NCBI RefSeq assembly: GCF_902726545.1
Contig: NZ_CACVAD010000034.1
Coordinates: 1 to 48,999 of the forward strand
Origin: Yersinia artesiana
Lineage (GTDB): Bacteria; Pseudomonadota; Gammaproteobacteria; Enterobacterales; Enterobacteriaceae
DNA length: 48,999 bases
Direction: 5' to 3'
Part shown: piece by piece, positions 9,103-16,370 of the stretch
How positions within the stretch are numbered: the stretch's first letter is position 1
Layout of the letters: each line of letters opens with the position of its first letter
Translations under genes and position numbers: made by a program
The notes under the pieces: model-generated
Seen by the model: the letters and a program-made list of their open reading frames with translations, nothing else
Databases searched by the model: none
What the model was told of the DNA's origin: nothing

Positions 9103-10437
9103 ATGAATTCTATGACACGCCTTGCAATCAACTGTAACCAAGGTAAACCTCTTTTCTCACACCGTTGGCGCTGGTTTTTTTCACTCGTCTTATTGAGTCT
9201 TGCCTTGCCCGGCTATGCCCAATGTGTTTGGAAAGGCGCGAATATCGGTGGTGATAACTACGGTGCTTCATTGCAACTAGGCAATATCAATATCACCAGC
9301 AATTACATTCAACCTGTCGATTCAATTCTGGCCTCCAGCATTATCAGCCTGGTCCCTGCCCGCTTCTGGTCAGATCCCGAGGCTGTTATCTATGAGTGTG
9401 ATATCGCCGATAAAGACAGCTTATTTGAAGTCTTTGCAACTAACGGCGACAGTAATGTTGGTGGCTATACCAATATGGGCGACAACTATTTTCAGACCTT
9501 TTTCCCTTATACCGCGTTAAAACTGATCCATGTTGATAGCGGCATTGAGTTCACCCGAATCTGGCAACAGGTTCCGTTGAAAAAATACGATGTGGTCGGC
9601 AATAAAATTCAGATTAAAGGTAAACATTTCAGCCAAATCCGTGCCGAACTGAAAAAGGTCGGTTCGGTGGATCGCACTCCCGGCCCTTCCAGTTGGGGAT
9701 GTCCGGGGCCTGCGGCAGAGAGTTACTCCGGCAGTTATACCTGTAATCAACCTAATGGATATGTGGTGTTCAAAGGCCCCGGTATGCCAGTACCAGAAAC
9801 TGGCTATGATTCAGCGACCAATTATCAGACATGGGGAACAGGCCGCTATATGGCGTTTGGTATGAATACCTCACCGGTATCCGTCCTGACGCGCAAAAAC
9901 ACCTGCGTGGTGCGCAACGTAACGCCGTATGTGATTTTTCCTATTATTACTGTGAATGAACTCAATGATAATCAAACACGTAGCGCAGATATTACCGTTG
10001 ATATCGAATGCCAATCTGGCACCGACTCTGGCGTTAATAGTGGACAAACCGCGCTCGGCATTCAGACCTCACTACCCGGCTATCTGATTGCTCAAGGCTT
10101 AGGATTGGTCAATTCTGCGGGCGGTGTCAGTTATTTGCTTTCCGACCACTATGGCACAGACAAAGGTATTGCCACTGGTGTTGGGATCAGTCTTAGTGAC
10201 AGCAGCGGCAGAGCGATGAATTTTGTTGGCTGGGGGGGATGTGTCAGCAACTGTATTTCCACGACCAGTGCAGGTTGGTATCCGGTTCTCACCGGGGCTA
10301 ATGCTAATGGCAGTAATGCTGCGGGTTTCAACAACTATTCGCACCACTTCACTGCCACATTAAAAAAACTACCGAATGGCACGCCAACCGCCGGTAAAAT
10401 TGACTCTACGGCTTATGTTTTGGTGAAAATACAATGA
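9103..10437 (+). CDS. Two-domain fimbrial tip adhesin
   Basis: A 444-residue secreted protein placed where chaperone-usher operons encode the tip adhesin. The signal peptide ends at ALPGYAQ. The N-terminal half (about 40-270) is Cys-containing, rich in Gly, Tyr and Asn, and would be the receptor-binding domain. The C-terminal half has pilin features: a Cys pair (KNTCVVRN ... DIECQSG) and the terminal strand STAYVLVKIQ. A GAGAGA-type ribosome binding site precedes ATG 9103; the longer frame from a GTG at 9067 would overlap the usher and lacks a signal sequence at its start. Its stop overlaps the next chaperone start. The receptor cannot be read from sequence. Confidence 0.82.
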   Translation: MNSMTRLAINCNQGKPLFSHRWRWFFSLVLLSLALPGYAQCVWKGANIGGDNYGASLQLGNINITSNYIQPVDSILASSIISLVPARFWSDPEAVIYECDIADKDSLFEVFATNGDSNVGGYTNMGDNYFQTFFPYTALKLIHVDSGIEFTRIWQQVPLKKYDVVGNKIQIKGKHFSQIRAELKKVGSVDRTPGPSSWGCPGPAAESYSGSYTCNQPNGYVVFKGPGMPVPETGYDSATNYQTWGTGRYMAFGMNTSPVSVLTRKNTCVVRNVTPYVIFPIITVNELNDNQTRSADITVDIECQSGTDSGVNSGQTALGIQTSLPGYLIAQGLGLVNSAGGVSYLLSDHYGTDKGIATGVGISLSDSSGRAMNFVGWGGCVSNCISTTSAGWYPVLTGANANGSNAAGFNNYSHHFTATLKKLPNGTPTAGKIDSTAYVLVKIQ

Positions 10438-11174
10438 GATACTTCTACCTGTTTCTACTGATATTCAACATCAATCAAGCTGCTCACGCGGGCCTTGTTG
10501 CAAGCTCAACCCGGATGATTTATCAACCCGAGTCACGCGAGCGTACATTGATACTGGCGAATACCAATGATTACCCCGTTGTGGTGCAGACTTGGGTTGA
10601 CGATGGCGACGTGGATAGCACACCGGACCAGGCCGAAGCGCCGTTTATGGTATTACCGGCGGTCTTTAAAATGCAGCCCGGTGCCGCGCAAGCGCTGCGT
10701 ATTATTAATAAAGGTGACAATCTACCCACCGATCGAGAGTCCGTTTATTGGCTTAATCTCTATGAAATTCCACCTAAAACACGACGCAACGCCGATGCTC
10801 ATGCTCAAGTGGCGATGGCAATGAACACGCAGATGAAAATTTTTTACCGGCCCAATGGATTAGCGCTCAAACCAGATGAAGCGGTGAAAAAGATCAGTTT
10901 TACGCTACAAAAACAAAATAAAGAATACGTTCTCACCATTCATAACCCTACGCCATATCATGTTTCATTCGGCCAGATACAGCTCAAAAGTCAGCAACAA
11001 AACCATATCATCGCGCAACAGATGAACATGATGATCACCCCGTTTGCAGAGCGACAGTATCAATTTGAACATCCCCCCGCCTCACTCAATGGCAAACTGA
11101 CCTTGGAGTATATTTATTTTGATGATGCCGGTAATCAGGTCAAAAACAGCCAGTTAGTTAAAGTGACGCCGTAA
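10434..11174 (+). CDS. Second periplasmic fimbrial chaperone
   Basis: A 246-residue PapD-family chaperone with signal peptide (MRYFYLFLLIFNINQAAHA). It shows the family hallmarks: STRMIYQPESRERTLILANTN, VVQTWVDDG, FMVLPAVFKMQPGAAQALRII, NLPTDRESVYWLNLYEIPP, KIFYRPNGL and LTIHNPTPYHVSF. Its ATG overlaps the adhesin stop by four bases (ATGA), so it is translationally coupled to the adhesin and may serve it specifically. Only about half of its positions look shared with the first chaperone, so it is not a recent duplicate. Confidence 0.92.
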   Translation: MRYFYLFLLIFNINQAAHAGLVASSTRMIYQPESRERTLILANTNDYPVVVQTWVDDGDVDSTPDQAEAPFMVLPAVFKMQPGAAQALRIINKGDNLPTDRESVYWLNLYEIPPKTRRNADAHAQVAMAMNTQMKIFYRPNGLALKPDEAVKKISFTLQKQNKEYVLTIHNPTPYHVSFGQIQLKSQQQNHIIAQQMNMMITPFAERQYQFEHPPASLNGKLTLEYIYFDDAGNQVKNSQLVKVTP

Positions 11175-11230
11175 CACATCGTGATAAATCTGGATAAAAA
11201 TCAGATAAAAATAGCGAAAAAAACAAACAA

Positions 11231-11286
11231 GTTTGCTGAAAAACAAGCCAATAAGCTCATTCTCTCAGCAAACGCGCGTTTTTAGT
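11231..11286 (+). terminator. Probable terminator of the fimbrial operon
   Basis: The 9-bp perfect inverted repeat GTTTGCTGA / TCAGCAAAC spans a 25-base loop and is followed by a T-rich stretch. It lies 57 bases after the second chaperone and just before the tRNA-Asn promoter. The large loop makes it a less than ideal intrinsic terminator. Confidence 0.5.
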
Positions 11287-11297
11287 GTTTTTCTACT

Positions 11298-11326
11298 TTG
11301 ACAAACGTCACCACCCCCGCTATTAT
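11298..11326 (+). promoter_or_regulatory. tRNA-Asn promoter
   Basis: TTGACA (11298-11303) and TATTAT (11321-11326) are separated by exactly 17 bases. They are followed by a GC-containing discriminator typical of stringently controlled stable-RNA promoters. The tRNA begins 19 bases further on. Confidence 0.85.
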
Positions 11327-11344
11327 TCGCCTCGTTCACACGAT

Positions 11345-11420
11345 TCCTCTGTAGTTCAGTCGGTAGAACGGCGGACTGTTAATCCGTATGTCACTGGTTC
11401 GAGTCCAGTCAGAGGAGCCA
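11345..11420 (+). tRNA. tRNA-Asn (anticodon GTT)
   Basis: A 76-base cloverleaf. The acceptor stem pairs TCCTCTG with CAGAGGA, followed by discriminator G and an encoded CCA. The anticodon loop CTGTTAA carries GTT at 11378-11380, and the T-loop GGTTCGAGTCC is canonical. It has its own promoter and terminator. tRNA-Asn genes are the classic integration sites of the Yersinia high-pathogenicity island, and the 3' end holds the matching core sequence. Confidence 0.98.
11405..11420 (+). other. Unoccupied HPI-type attB core in tRNA-Asn
   Basis: CCAGTCAGAGGAGCCA is, as I recall, the first 16 bases of the 17-base direct repeat that bounds the Yersinia high-pathogenicity island at asn tRNA genes; the 17th base here is T rather than A. 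No integrase, yersiniabactin gene or second copy follows, so the site looks empty. The match comes from memory of the published core, not from a search. Confidence 0.55.
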
Positions 11421-11430
11421 TATTAGAGAA

Positions 11431-11459
11431 ACCCGCTTAGGCAACTAAGCGGGTTTTTT
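11431..11459 (+). terminator. tRNA-Asn terminator
   Basis: The 10-bp stem ACCCGCTTAG / CTAAGCGGGT with GCAA loop is followed by TTTTT, starting 11 bases after the tRNA. Confidence 0.93.
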
Positions 11460-11530
11460 GCTTTTGTTTTTTTGATAAGTGGTTAAGTGCAGGCTTAGTG
11501 ACATGTTAAGTTCGGTTACCATTAACGATT

Positions 11531-12421
11531 TCAACCCGGCCCATCACTCCCTGCTGCCAACAGTGGCACCACCACGTCGCTGATCGGCGTAGGAATACCT
11601 TGTAAACGACCATAACGCTGTATCACGCCGTTACGGATATCCCACTCCAGTGGGCGGTTGGCCTGACGGTCGGCGAGAATGGAAGTGCCCAGATCCGCAG
11701 GGGCATGATGAAAGCCGTCAACGATCTCCTGCGGAACGTTATCACTCAATACGGCACCTTCCGCTCGCGCTACCGTCAAACACTCGCGCAGATATGCCAG
11801 TGCCAATTCAGTGATATCCACACGTGAGAACATCCCGGCACGACGATTAGCCAGTACCATCAGACCTGCGACCGCATTCTGCAACAATTTGCGCCAGGCG
11901 ATGGAGAGAAAATCAGCTGACAGCTCAACCGCGCAGCTAGTGCCGCTGAGCACATCAGCTACCCGTTTTGCCTGCGGCACATCCGGCAGTGTCAGGCGGG
12001 GTTTAGCGCGCAACCAGACTGAAGCATCCGGCTCACGCTGTGCCGGAAACCACACGACCGAAGGTAGTACCTTTGCCCCCTTGACCAAGGGTTCCAACCG
12101 CGCTTTCTGTTCAACGCCATTTTGCAGCGCACATACTACCGTGTTTTCATCGCACAGCGCGGCCAGCCAGTTAGCGCTATCAGCGATCTGGGTGGTTTTC
12201 ACTGCCAGAAACACCAGATCGAACGGATGGCTGATAGCCGCCGGATGACTCAATACCGGACCTGGCACTACAATTTCACCGTCATCGTGACGCAGAACCA
12301 ACTGCGAATGTGCGGTGCGCCCGCAAAGGACTGGCGTGCGGCCAACTTCATGCAGTACAGCGGCGATGGTGGTACCGATAGCCCCCGGACCAATAAGAGC
12401 AATCGTAGGATGGTCAGACAT
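11531..12421 (-). CDS. PanE/ApbA-family ketopantoate reductase-like oxidoreductase
   Basis: A 296-residue NADP-dependent oxidoreductase. The N-terminal Rossmann motif TIALIGPGAIGTTIAAVL is diagnostic, followed by the NADP-binding RT of LCGRT, the VKTTQ segment and the ALQNGV motif with its catalytic-type Asn. The C-terminal helical domain carries WRKLLQNAVAGLMVLANRR (Lys and Asn typical of the family) and the DLGTSILADRQANRPLEWD motif that fits SSM-x-D-x-x-x-GRPLE of ketopantoate reductases. I place the start at ATG 12421, after AGGAG, instead of the frame start at 12481. True PanE usually maps elsewhere and this copy has no coenzyme A genes nearby, so the substrate may be another 2-keto acid. 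Confidence 0.85.
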   Translation of the reverse strand: MSDHPTIALIGPGAIGTTIAAVLHEVGRTPVLCGRTAHSQLVLRHDDGEIVVPGPVLSHPAAISHPFDLVFLAVKTTQIADSANWLAALCDENTVVCALQNGVEQKARLEPLVKGAKVLPSVVWFPAQREPDASVWLRAKPRLTLPDVPQAKRVADVLSGTSCAVELSADFLSIAWRKLLQNAVAGLMVLANRRAGMFSRVDITELALAYLRECLTVARAEGAVLSDNVPQEIVDGFHHAPADLGTSILADRQANRPLEWDIRNGVIQRYGRLQGIPTPISDVVVPLLAAGSDGPG

Positions 12422-12627
12422 TTCACATTCTCCTGATTTGATTAACCCATCATCAGTGCGCCGGTGACAATTACCGTGCACGCCGCATTGTTCTCAACGG
12501 TAACGTTTCGCCGAGAAACAGATATATTAAGATGAAAGATAACGGTATTGCCCTGACAACTATAGGCATAGCTATTCGTTATTCCACGACTGTATCACCA
12601 GCTATTCACAAGATAAGTCACACAAAG

Positions 12628-12654
12628 GCTCAGGGGAACCTGAGCGGGCTTTTT
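12628..12654 (+). terminator. Terminator-like hairpin
   Basis: GCTCAGG / CCTGAGC with a GGAA loop is followed by GGGCTTTTT. No plus-strand gene precedes it in this window, so it may be left over from a lost gene. Confidence 0.5.
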
Positions 12655-12796
12655 ACTTCTGCTGCGGAAAAAGTATCGTGAATACCCCTCCGCTCACATA
12701 TTTATATGAATGACTCGTTAATCAAATACTCAGTAAGTGAAGCTTAGCAGGGTAACCTATACTCTATAACACCAGGTTTCTCTGCTATCCAGTCAT

Positions 12797-12886
12797 AAAG
12801 GCGCTGCGCTGTTAGGTTTTGCCGCACATTCCCCATCAGAAATTGTTGAGGGTATCAAGAAGCTGGCTCAAATATTGACTCAATAA
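12797..12886 (+). pseudogene. C-terminal remnant of a MocR/PdxR-type regulator
   Basis: The frame reads KGAALLGFAAHSPSEI, continues VEGIKKLAQILTQ and stops. This closely resembles the extreme C-terminus of GntR/MocR-family regulators with an aminotransferase domain (pattern LGFA-x-L-x-x-x-EI-x-EG-x-x-x-LA). Nothing upstream in this frame resembles the missing 400-plus residues, so only the last 29 codons survive. It may once have been the regulator of a neighbouring gene. The identification rests on 29 residues. Confidence 0.45.
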
Positions 12887-12892
12887 TATTAA

Positions 12893-13039
12893 GTGCCCCG
12901 ATTCTACCTCGATGGCAAAGAGATCCGCATACCTTCTCAGTATTCCTACCGGCGAAACCGTATCTCAAAAGCGATTTTTTTGCATTTCAGATACGATGAA
13001 CACGGACCTCTCATGTTCCTGTCAGCGCTCATGGGTTAA
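12893..13039 (+). CDS. Unrecognised 48-codon open frame
   Basis: A GTG-started frame directly after the MocR remnant with stop at 13037-13039, overlapping the stop of the facing dehydrogenase gene by four bases. The product is basic and aromatic-rich (RFYLDGKEIRIP, SYRRNRISKAIFLHFRYDE). There is no clear ribosome binding site. I do not recognise it; it may be a fragment of a lost gene or spurious. Confidence 0.2.
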   Translation: MPRFYLDGKEIRIPSQYSYRRNRISKAIFLHFRYDEHGPLMFLSALMG

Positions 13040-14046
13040 TGGCTGATTACGATTTTCCCCACATGCTGGCGTGAATCAAAGTGCCGCCAGGCCTGTTTAG
13101 CGTCAGCAAACGGGAAGGCACTATCAATGACTGGCATGATTTGATGTTGTACCAGCACGCGGTTCATCTGTTCAAAATCCTCACGTGAGCCGACATTTAT
13201 CACCCGAAAGCGTGCTGCACTGTTAAACAAGCTGAAAAAATCGATTGCTACGGCATCGTGAGCTACAAATCCGATCAGCGCCAGCTCGCCGCCAATACAG
13301 ATCGAGCGAATGGACTGATTCAACGTGCCCGGCCCGCCGACTTCGACTACTCGATTCACCCCAAGCCCTGCCGTCAGGCGCAGCACTTCATGGCTCCATT
13401 CAGGGTGTTGAACATAGCTGATAACCTCATCGGCACCCAGCGCTTTCAATTGTGCAGCTTTAGTTTCGCTGGACGTCGTGGCAATGACCCGCGCCCCCAT
13501 GGCTTTTGCCAGTTGGATAGCAAACAGCGAAACGCCACCAGACCCCAGAGTTAACACGGTCTCACCCGCTTTAACTGGCCGGTCACCATTAAGTGCCGAC
13601 CACGCAGTGACTGCGGCACAGGGAAGCGTTGCGCCCTGCTCAAAACTGAGATAATCAGGTAACGCTAGCAGTGACTCTTCGCTAACCACTTTATATTCCG
13701 TCAGCCAACCATCGCGATCACTGCCGTAAAGTTCAGCACGCCCTGAAGCCTGAAAAGCACCGCCAAACCAGCGCGGCATAAAGGTATTCACTACCCGATC
13801 GCCCACCTTGAAGCGCTCGACACGCTGACCAATTTGGATAACCTCACCGGCCGCATCGGATAGTGGGATATGCCCAGGGTGAGACGGCAAGGTGTATTGC
13901 CCATTCATAATGGCCAGGTCGCGATAATTGAGTGACGTGGCGCGTATTCGAACTAACACTTCTCGCGCCTCTGGTACCGGCATCTCTTCCTGACAAAGCG
14001 CTAAGTGGTCAAGATGACCAAATTGTTTGAAACGATAACTCTGCAT
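13036..14046 (-). CDS. NAD(P)-dependent MDR-family alcohol dehydrogenase / quinone oxidoreductase
   Basis: A 336-residue medium-chain dehydrogenase/reductase. The GroES-like domain (about 1-130) contains SLNYRDLAIMNGQY and GDRVVNTF, and the Rossmann domain has TVLTLGSGGVSLFAIQLAKAMGARVIATTSS with GxGGVS in place of GxGxxG. The catalytic and structural zinc-ligand cysteine clusters are absent, which places it with quinone-oxidoreductase-like enzymes rather than zinc alcohol dehydrogenases. The start at ATG 14046 follows AGGAAA and begins at the conserved MQSYRF; the open frame extends to 14139 without family similarity. It is divergent from a LysR regulator, its probable controller. Confidence 0.87.
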   Translation of the reverse strand: MQSYRFKQFGHLDHLALCQEEMPVPEAREVLVRIRATSLNYRDLAIMNGQYTLPSHPGHIPLSDAAGEVIQIGQRVERFKVGDRVVNTFMPRWFGGAFQASGRAELYGSDRDGWLTEYKVVSEESLLALPDYLSFEQGATLPCAAVTAWSALNGDRPVKAGETVLTLGSGGVSLFAIQLAKAMGARVIATTSSETKAAQLKALGADEVISYVQHPEWSHEVLRLTAGLGVNRVVEVGGPGTLNQSIRSICIGGELALIGFVAHDAVAIDFFSLFNSAARFRVINVGSREDFEQMNRVLVQHQIMPVIDSAFPFADAKQAWRHFDSRQHVGKIVISH

Positions 14047-14221
14047 AGTGGTATTTCCTATCGTGATAAATGTAATGCTGGACGCACGGTAAATTGCGAT
14101 GCGTTTTCTGGTCACTCTTGCGGTAGAAGAGAGCGGCAAAGCAACGATTAAGAAATTCTAGAAAAGGCTGATTAATGAAACTAGATTGATAAATTGAATC
14201 TTAAATTCCAAATATGAAACT

Positions 14222-15118
14222 ATGCTGGATGAATTAGCGCTTTTTGTGAGTATTGTAGAAATGGGAAGTTTGCGGGCGGCGGCGGAAAAAGCCGCGATTC
14301 CACCGTCGACCCTAACGCGCCGCTTGCAGAAGCTGGAACAACATCTGGGTTGCCGCCTGCTGCACCGCAGCGCACGGCGCATGACTCCGACCAGTGAAGG
14401 CTGGCAATACTACGAACAGTGTCGCCCGCTGGTGCACTCTTTACAGCAAGCAACAGCGAAACTCGATATTACGCTTCATCAGGTCAGCGGCCTGATCCGA
14501 GTGTTGGCACCGGCAGATTTAGCTAATGACAATCTGGCCCCCGCCTGGATGTCATTTTTGACGCGATACCCACAAGTCCAGCTTGAGCTGGAACTGAACA
14601 ATTACACACAAGATTTGATTGGTAGTGGCGCTGATGTAGCGATCCGCGTAGGTGCTCAGCCAGATTCATTACTCAATATGCGGAAACTGGGGCAAAGTAA
14701 GGAAATAGTGTTGGTCGCCTCGCCTGATTATCTCGCAAAGCGCGGCATACCTGAATCCTTGGATGAACTACGATTATGTGATTTGGTAGTCAGCGCACCG
14801 TTATCGAACTGGGCACTGCAACACCGCCAAAGCGGGGAAACCGTGCGCTGGCAGCCACAGGGGAAATTTTGTGTTAACGGCGTTTATCTGGCGCTACAAG
14901 CAGCACAGGCAGGATTAGGTATCCTGTTTTGCCCAATCAGTTTGTGTCATAACTCACTACGGCGCGGCGAACTGATTCAGGTATTACCCGAATGGCAAGG
15001 TGCCTCGCGCGAAATTTACGCCGTATGGTCGCAGCAACGCTATGTTCCTGCCAGAGTGAGGGCTTTAATTGAGCATCTGGCAGATTTTTGTCAGCAAGAT
15101 CCACTGTTGATAATGTGA
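14222..15118 (+). CDS. LysR-family transcriptional regulator
   Basis: A 298-residue LTTR. The winged helix-turn-helix is at 1-60 (MLDELALFVSIVEMGSLRAA, PPSTLTRRLQKLEQHLGCRLL) and the effector domain covers about 90-295 (GLIRVLAPADLANDNLAPAW, GADVAIRVG, LVASPDYLAKRGIPESLDEL). It resembles the subgroup that controls adjacent oxidoreductases. The 175-base gap to the divergent dehydrogenase gene at 14046 would hold a shared operator, the normal LysR arrangement. The ribosome binding site is weak. The effector is unknown. Confidence 0.92.
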   Translation: MLDELALFVSIVEMGSLRAAAEKAAIPPSTLTRRLQKLEQHLGCRLLHRSARRMTPTSEGWQYYEQCRPLVHSLQQATAKLDITLHQVSGLIRVLAPADLANDNLAPAWMSFLTRYPQVQLELELNNYTQDLIGSGADVAIRVGAQPDSLLNMRKLGQSKEIVLVASPDYLAKRGIPESLDELRLCDLVVSAPLSNWALQHRQSGETVRWQPQGKFCVNGVYLALQAAQAGLGILFCPISLCHNSLRRGELIQVLPEWQGASREIYAVWSQQRYVPARVRALIEHLADFCQQDPLLIM

Positions 15119-15217
15119 AAGATAAATATCGGCATGCTTAATGAAACCAACCGGGTAACCCTTTCCGACCAAACTCACTAACCGGAAAAGGCTACGACAA
15201 GAAGATGATGCTCGGTA

Positions 15218-16192
15218 TTACCGATTTAAGGTTTTCTTTGAGTCCAACGCACTGTGAATAGCCGCTTCCAATTCGTTAGCTTCAAATTTCGCTACATAGG
15301 CGTCAGCACCCACTTTACGCACGTGGTCTTCGTTTGCGCTACCCGATAATGAGGAGTGGATAATCACCGGAATATTCTTCAGGAATTCATCCCGCTTAAT
15401 ATTCAGTGTCAGAGTAAAGCCATCCATCTCCGGCATTTCTAAATCGGTTAATACAAATGAAATTTTATCCGAAACCGGACGGCCTTCCGCTCTTGCTTCA
15501 TCAGCTATCTTCTTGATTTTATTCCACGCTTCCAAACCGGTGATATGCATAGCGGCAGGAATATCCATCATCTTCAAGGCTTGTTCCAGCATGGAGCGCG
15601 CGACTTTTGAGTCTTCTGCCACAATTGCAACCGCCCCCGGTTTCAAATCAAAGGCTTTGGTCTTCTCACTATCAATTTGAACATTGCGGTTAGCCGGAAT
15701 AATGTCATATAAAATCTGCTCAACATCCAAGACCAGCGCCAGGCGATTACTGGCTTTATCGTTGTCGAGACGCGCAATACTGGTAATATTACGGCTCTTG
15801 ACACCCGCATCAGCCGCCAGTACCTGACTCCATTCCAAACGGACAATATCGTCAACAGATTCCACCGCAAATGCCTGTGTGCTACGGGCATATTCAGTGA
15901 CCAACAGAATATTCAACCCAGTTTTGGGTACACAGCCGACAATCGCCGGAAGATCAATCACAGGAATGATTTCCCCACGAATATTCGCCATGCCCATCAT
16001 CGGCGAAGCCATGCCTGCCGCTTTGGTTAAGGTTGGCATCGGGACTATTTCACGTAATTTAAACACGTTAATGCCGTACAGCTCCGATTGTTGCTCCTCT
16101 TGGGATTCCCCCAAACGGAACAGCAACAGCTCAAATCTGTTGGAGGAGGTGAGATTTGTTCTCTCCTCTATCTCTTTTTGAAAATTATCCAT
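15218..16192 (-). CDS. cheV: Chemotaxis coupling protein CheV (CheW-receiver fusion)
   Basis: A 324-residue protein. The CheW-like domain (about 1-165) has ELLLFRLGE, YGINVFKLREIVPMP and GMANIRGEIIPVIDLPAIVG. The receiver domain (about 190-320) has the acidic E-D pair, the phospho-acceptor Asp in VLTDLEMPEMDGFTL, and the Lys in DAYVAKFEA. It couples chemoreceptors to CheA and may act as a phosphate sink for adaptation. ATG 16192 follows GGGGAAG; the open frame reaches 16297 without family similarity. No other chemotaxis or flagellar gene is nearby, which is usual for cheV in enterobacteria. Confidence 0.93.
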   Translation of the reverse strand: MDNFQKEIEERTNLTSSNRFELLLFRLGESQEEQQSELYGINVFKLREIVPMPTLTKAAGMASPMMGMANIRGEIIPVIDLPAIVGCVPKTGLNILLVTEYARSTQAFAVESVDDIVRLEWSQVLAADAGVKSRNITSIARLDNDKASNRLALVLDVEQILYDIIPANRNVQIDSEKTKAFDLKPGAVAIVAEDSKVARSMLEQALKMMDIPAAMHITGLEAWNKIKKIADEARAEGRPVSDKISFVLTDLEMPEMDGFTLTLNIKRDEFLKNIPVIIHSSLSGSANEDHVRKVGADAYVAKFEANELEAAIHSALDSKKTLNR

Positions 16193-16370
16193 ACTTCCCC
16201 GATACCTTTTGCCAATGGAGGAACTTATCTCCTTATCATTATCGGCAATAGGCTGAGAATGCTTAATAATTCGGCTTAAGAATAATTCTTTAACCATTTA
16301 TTGGATGCCAATCTGCTGTTAGGCTGCTGGCTAGAGTGATTTTATTATTCAGCCCGATTAAGGAACAACT

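Larger units (their letters stand above)
12422..13035. other. Non-coding interval with decayed sequence
   Basis: A 0.6-kb gap between two minus-strand oxidoreductase genes. It holds a terminator-like hairpin (12628-12654, plus orientation), the plus-strand C-terminal remnant of a MocR-type regulator (12797-12886) and a 48-codon open frame (12893-13039) I cannot identify. No intact gene of convincing length is present. The mixture suggests deletion of a larger plus-strand segment. Confidence 0.5.

Noticed and set aside
11405..11530. A genomic island integrated at tRNA-Asn
   Set aside because: No integrase, second att copy or foreign gene block follows the tRNA; the next gene is an ordinary oxidoreductase.
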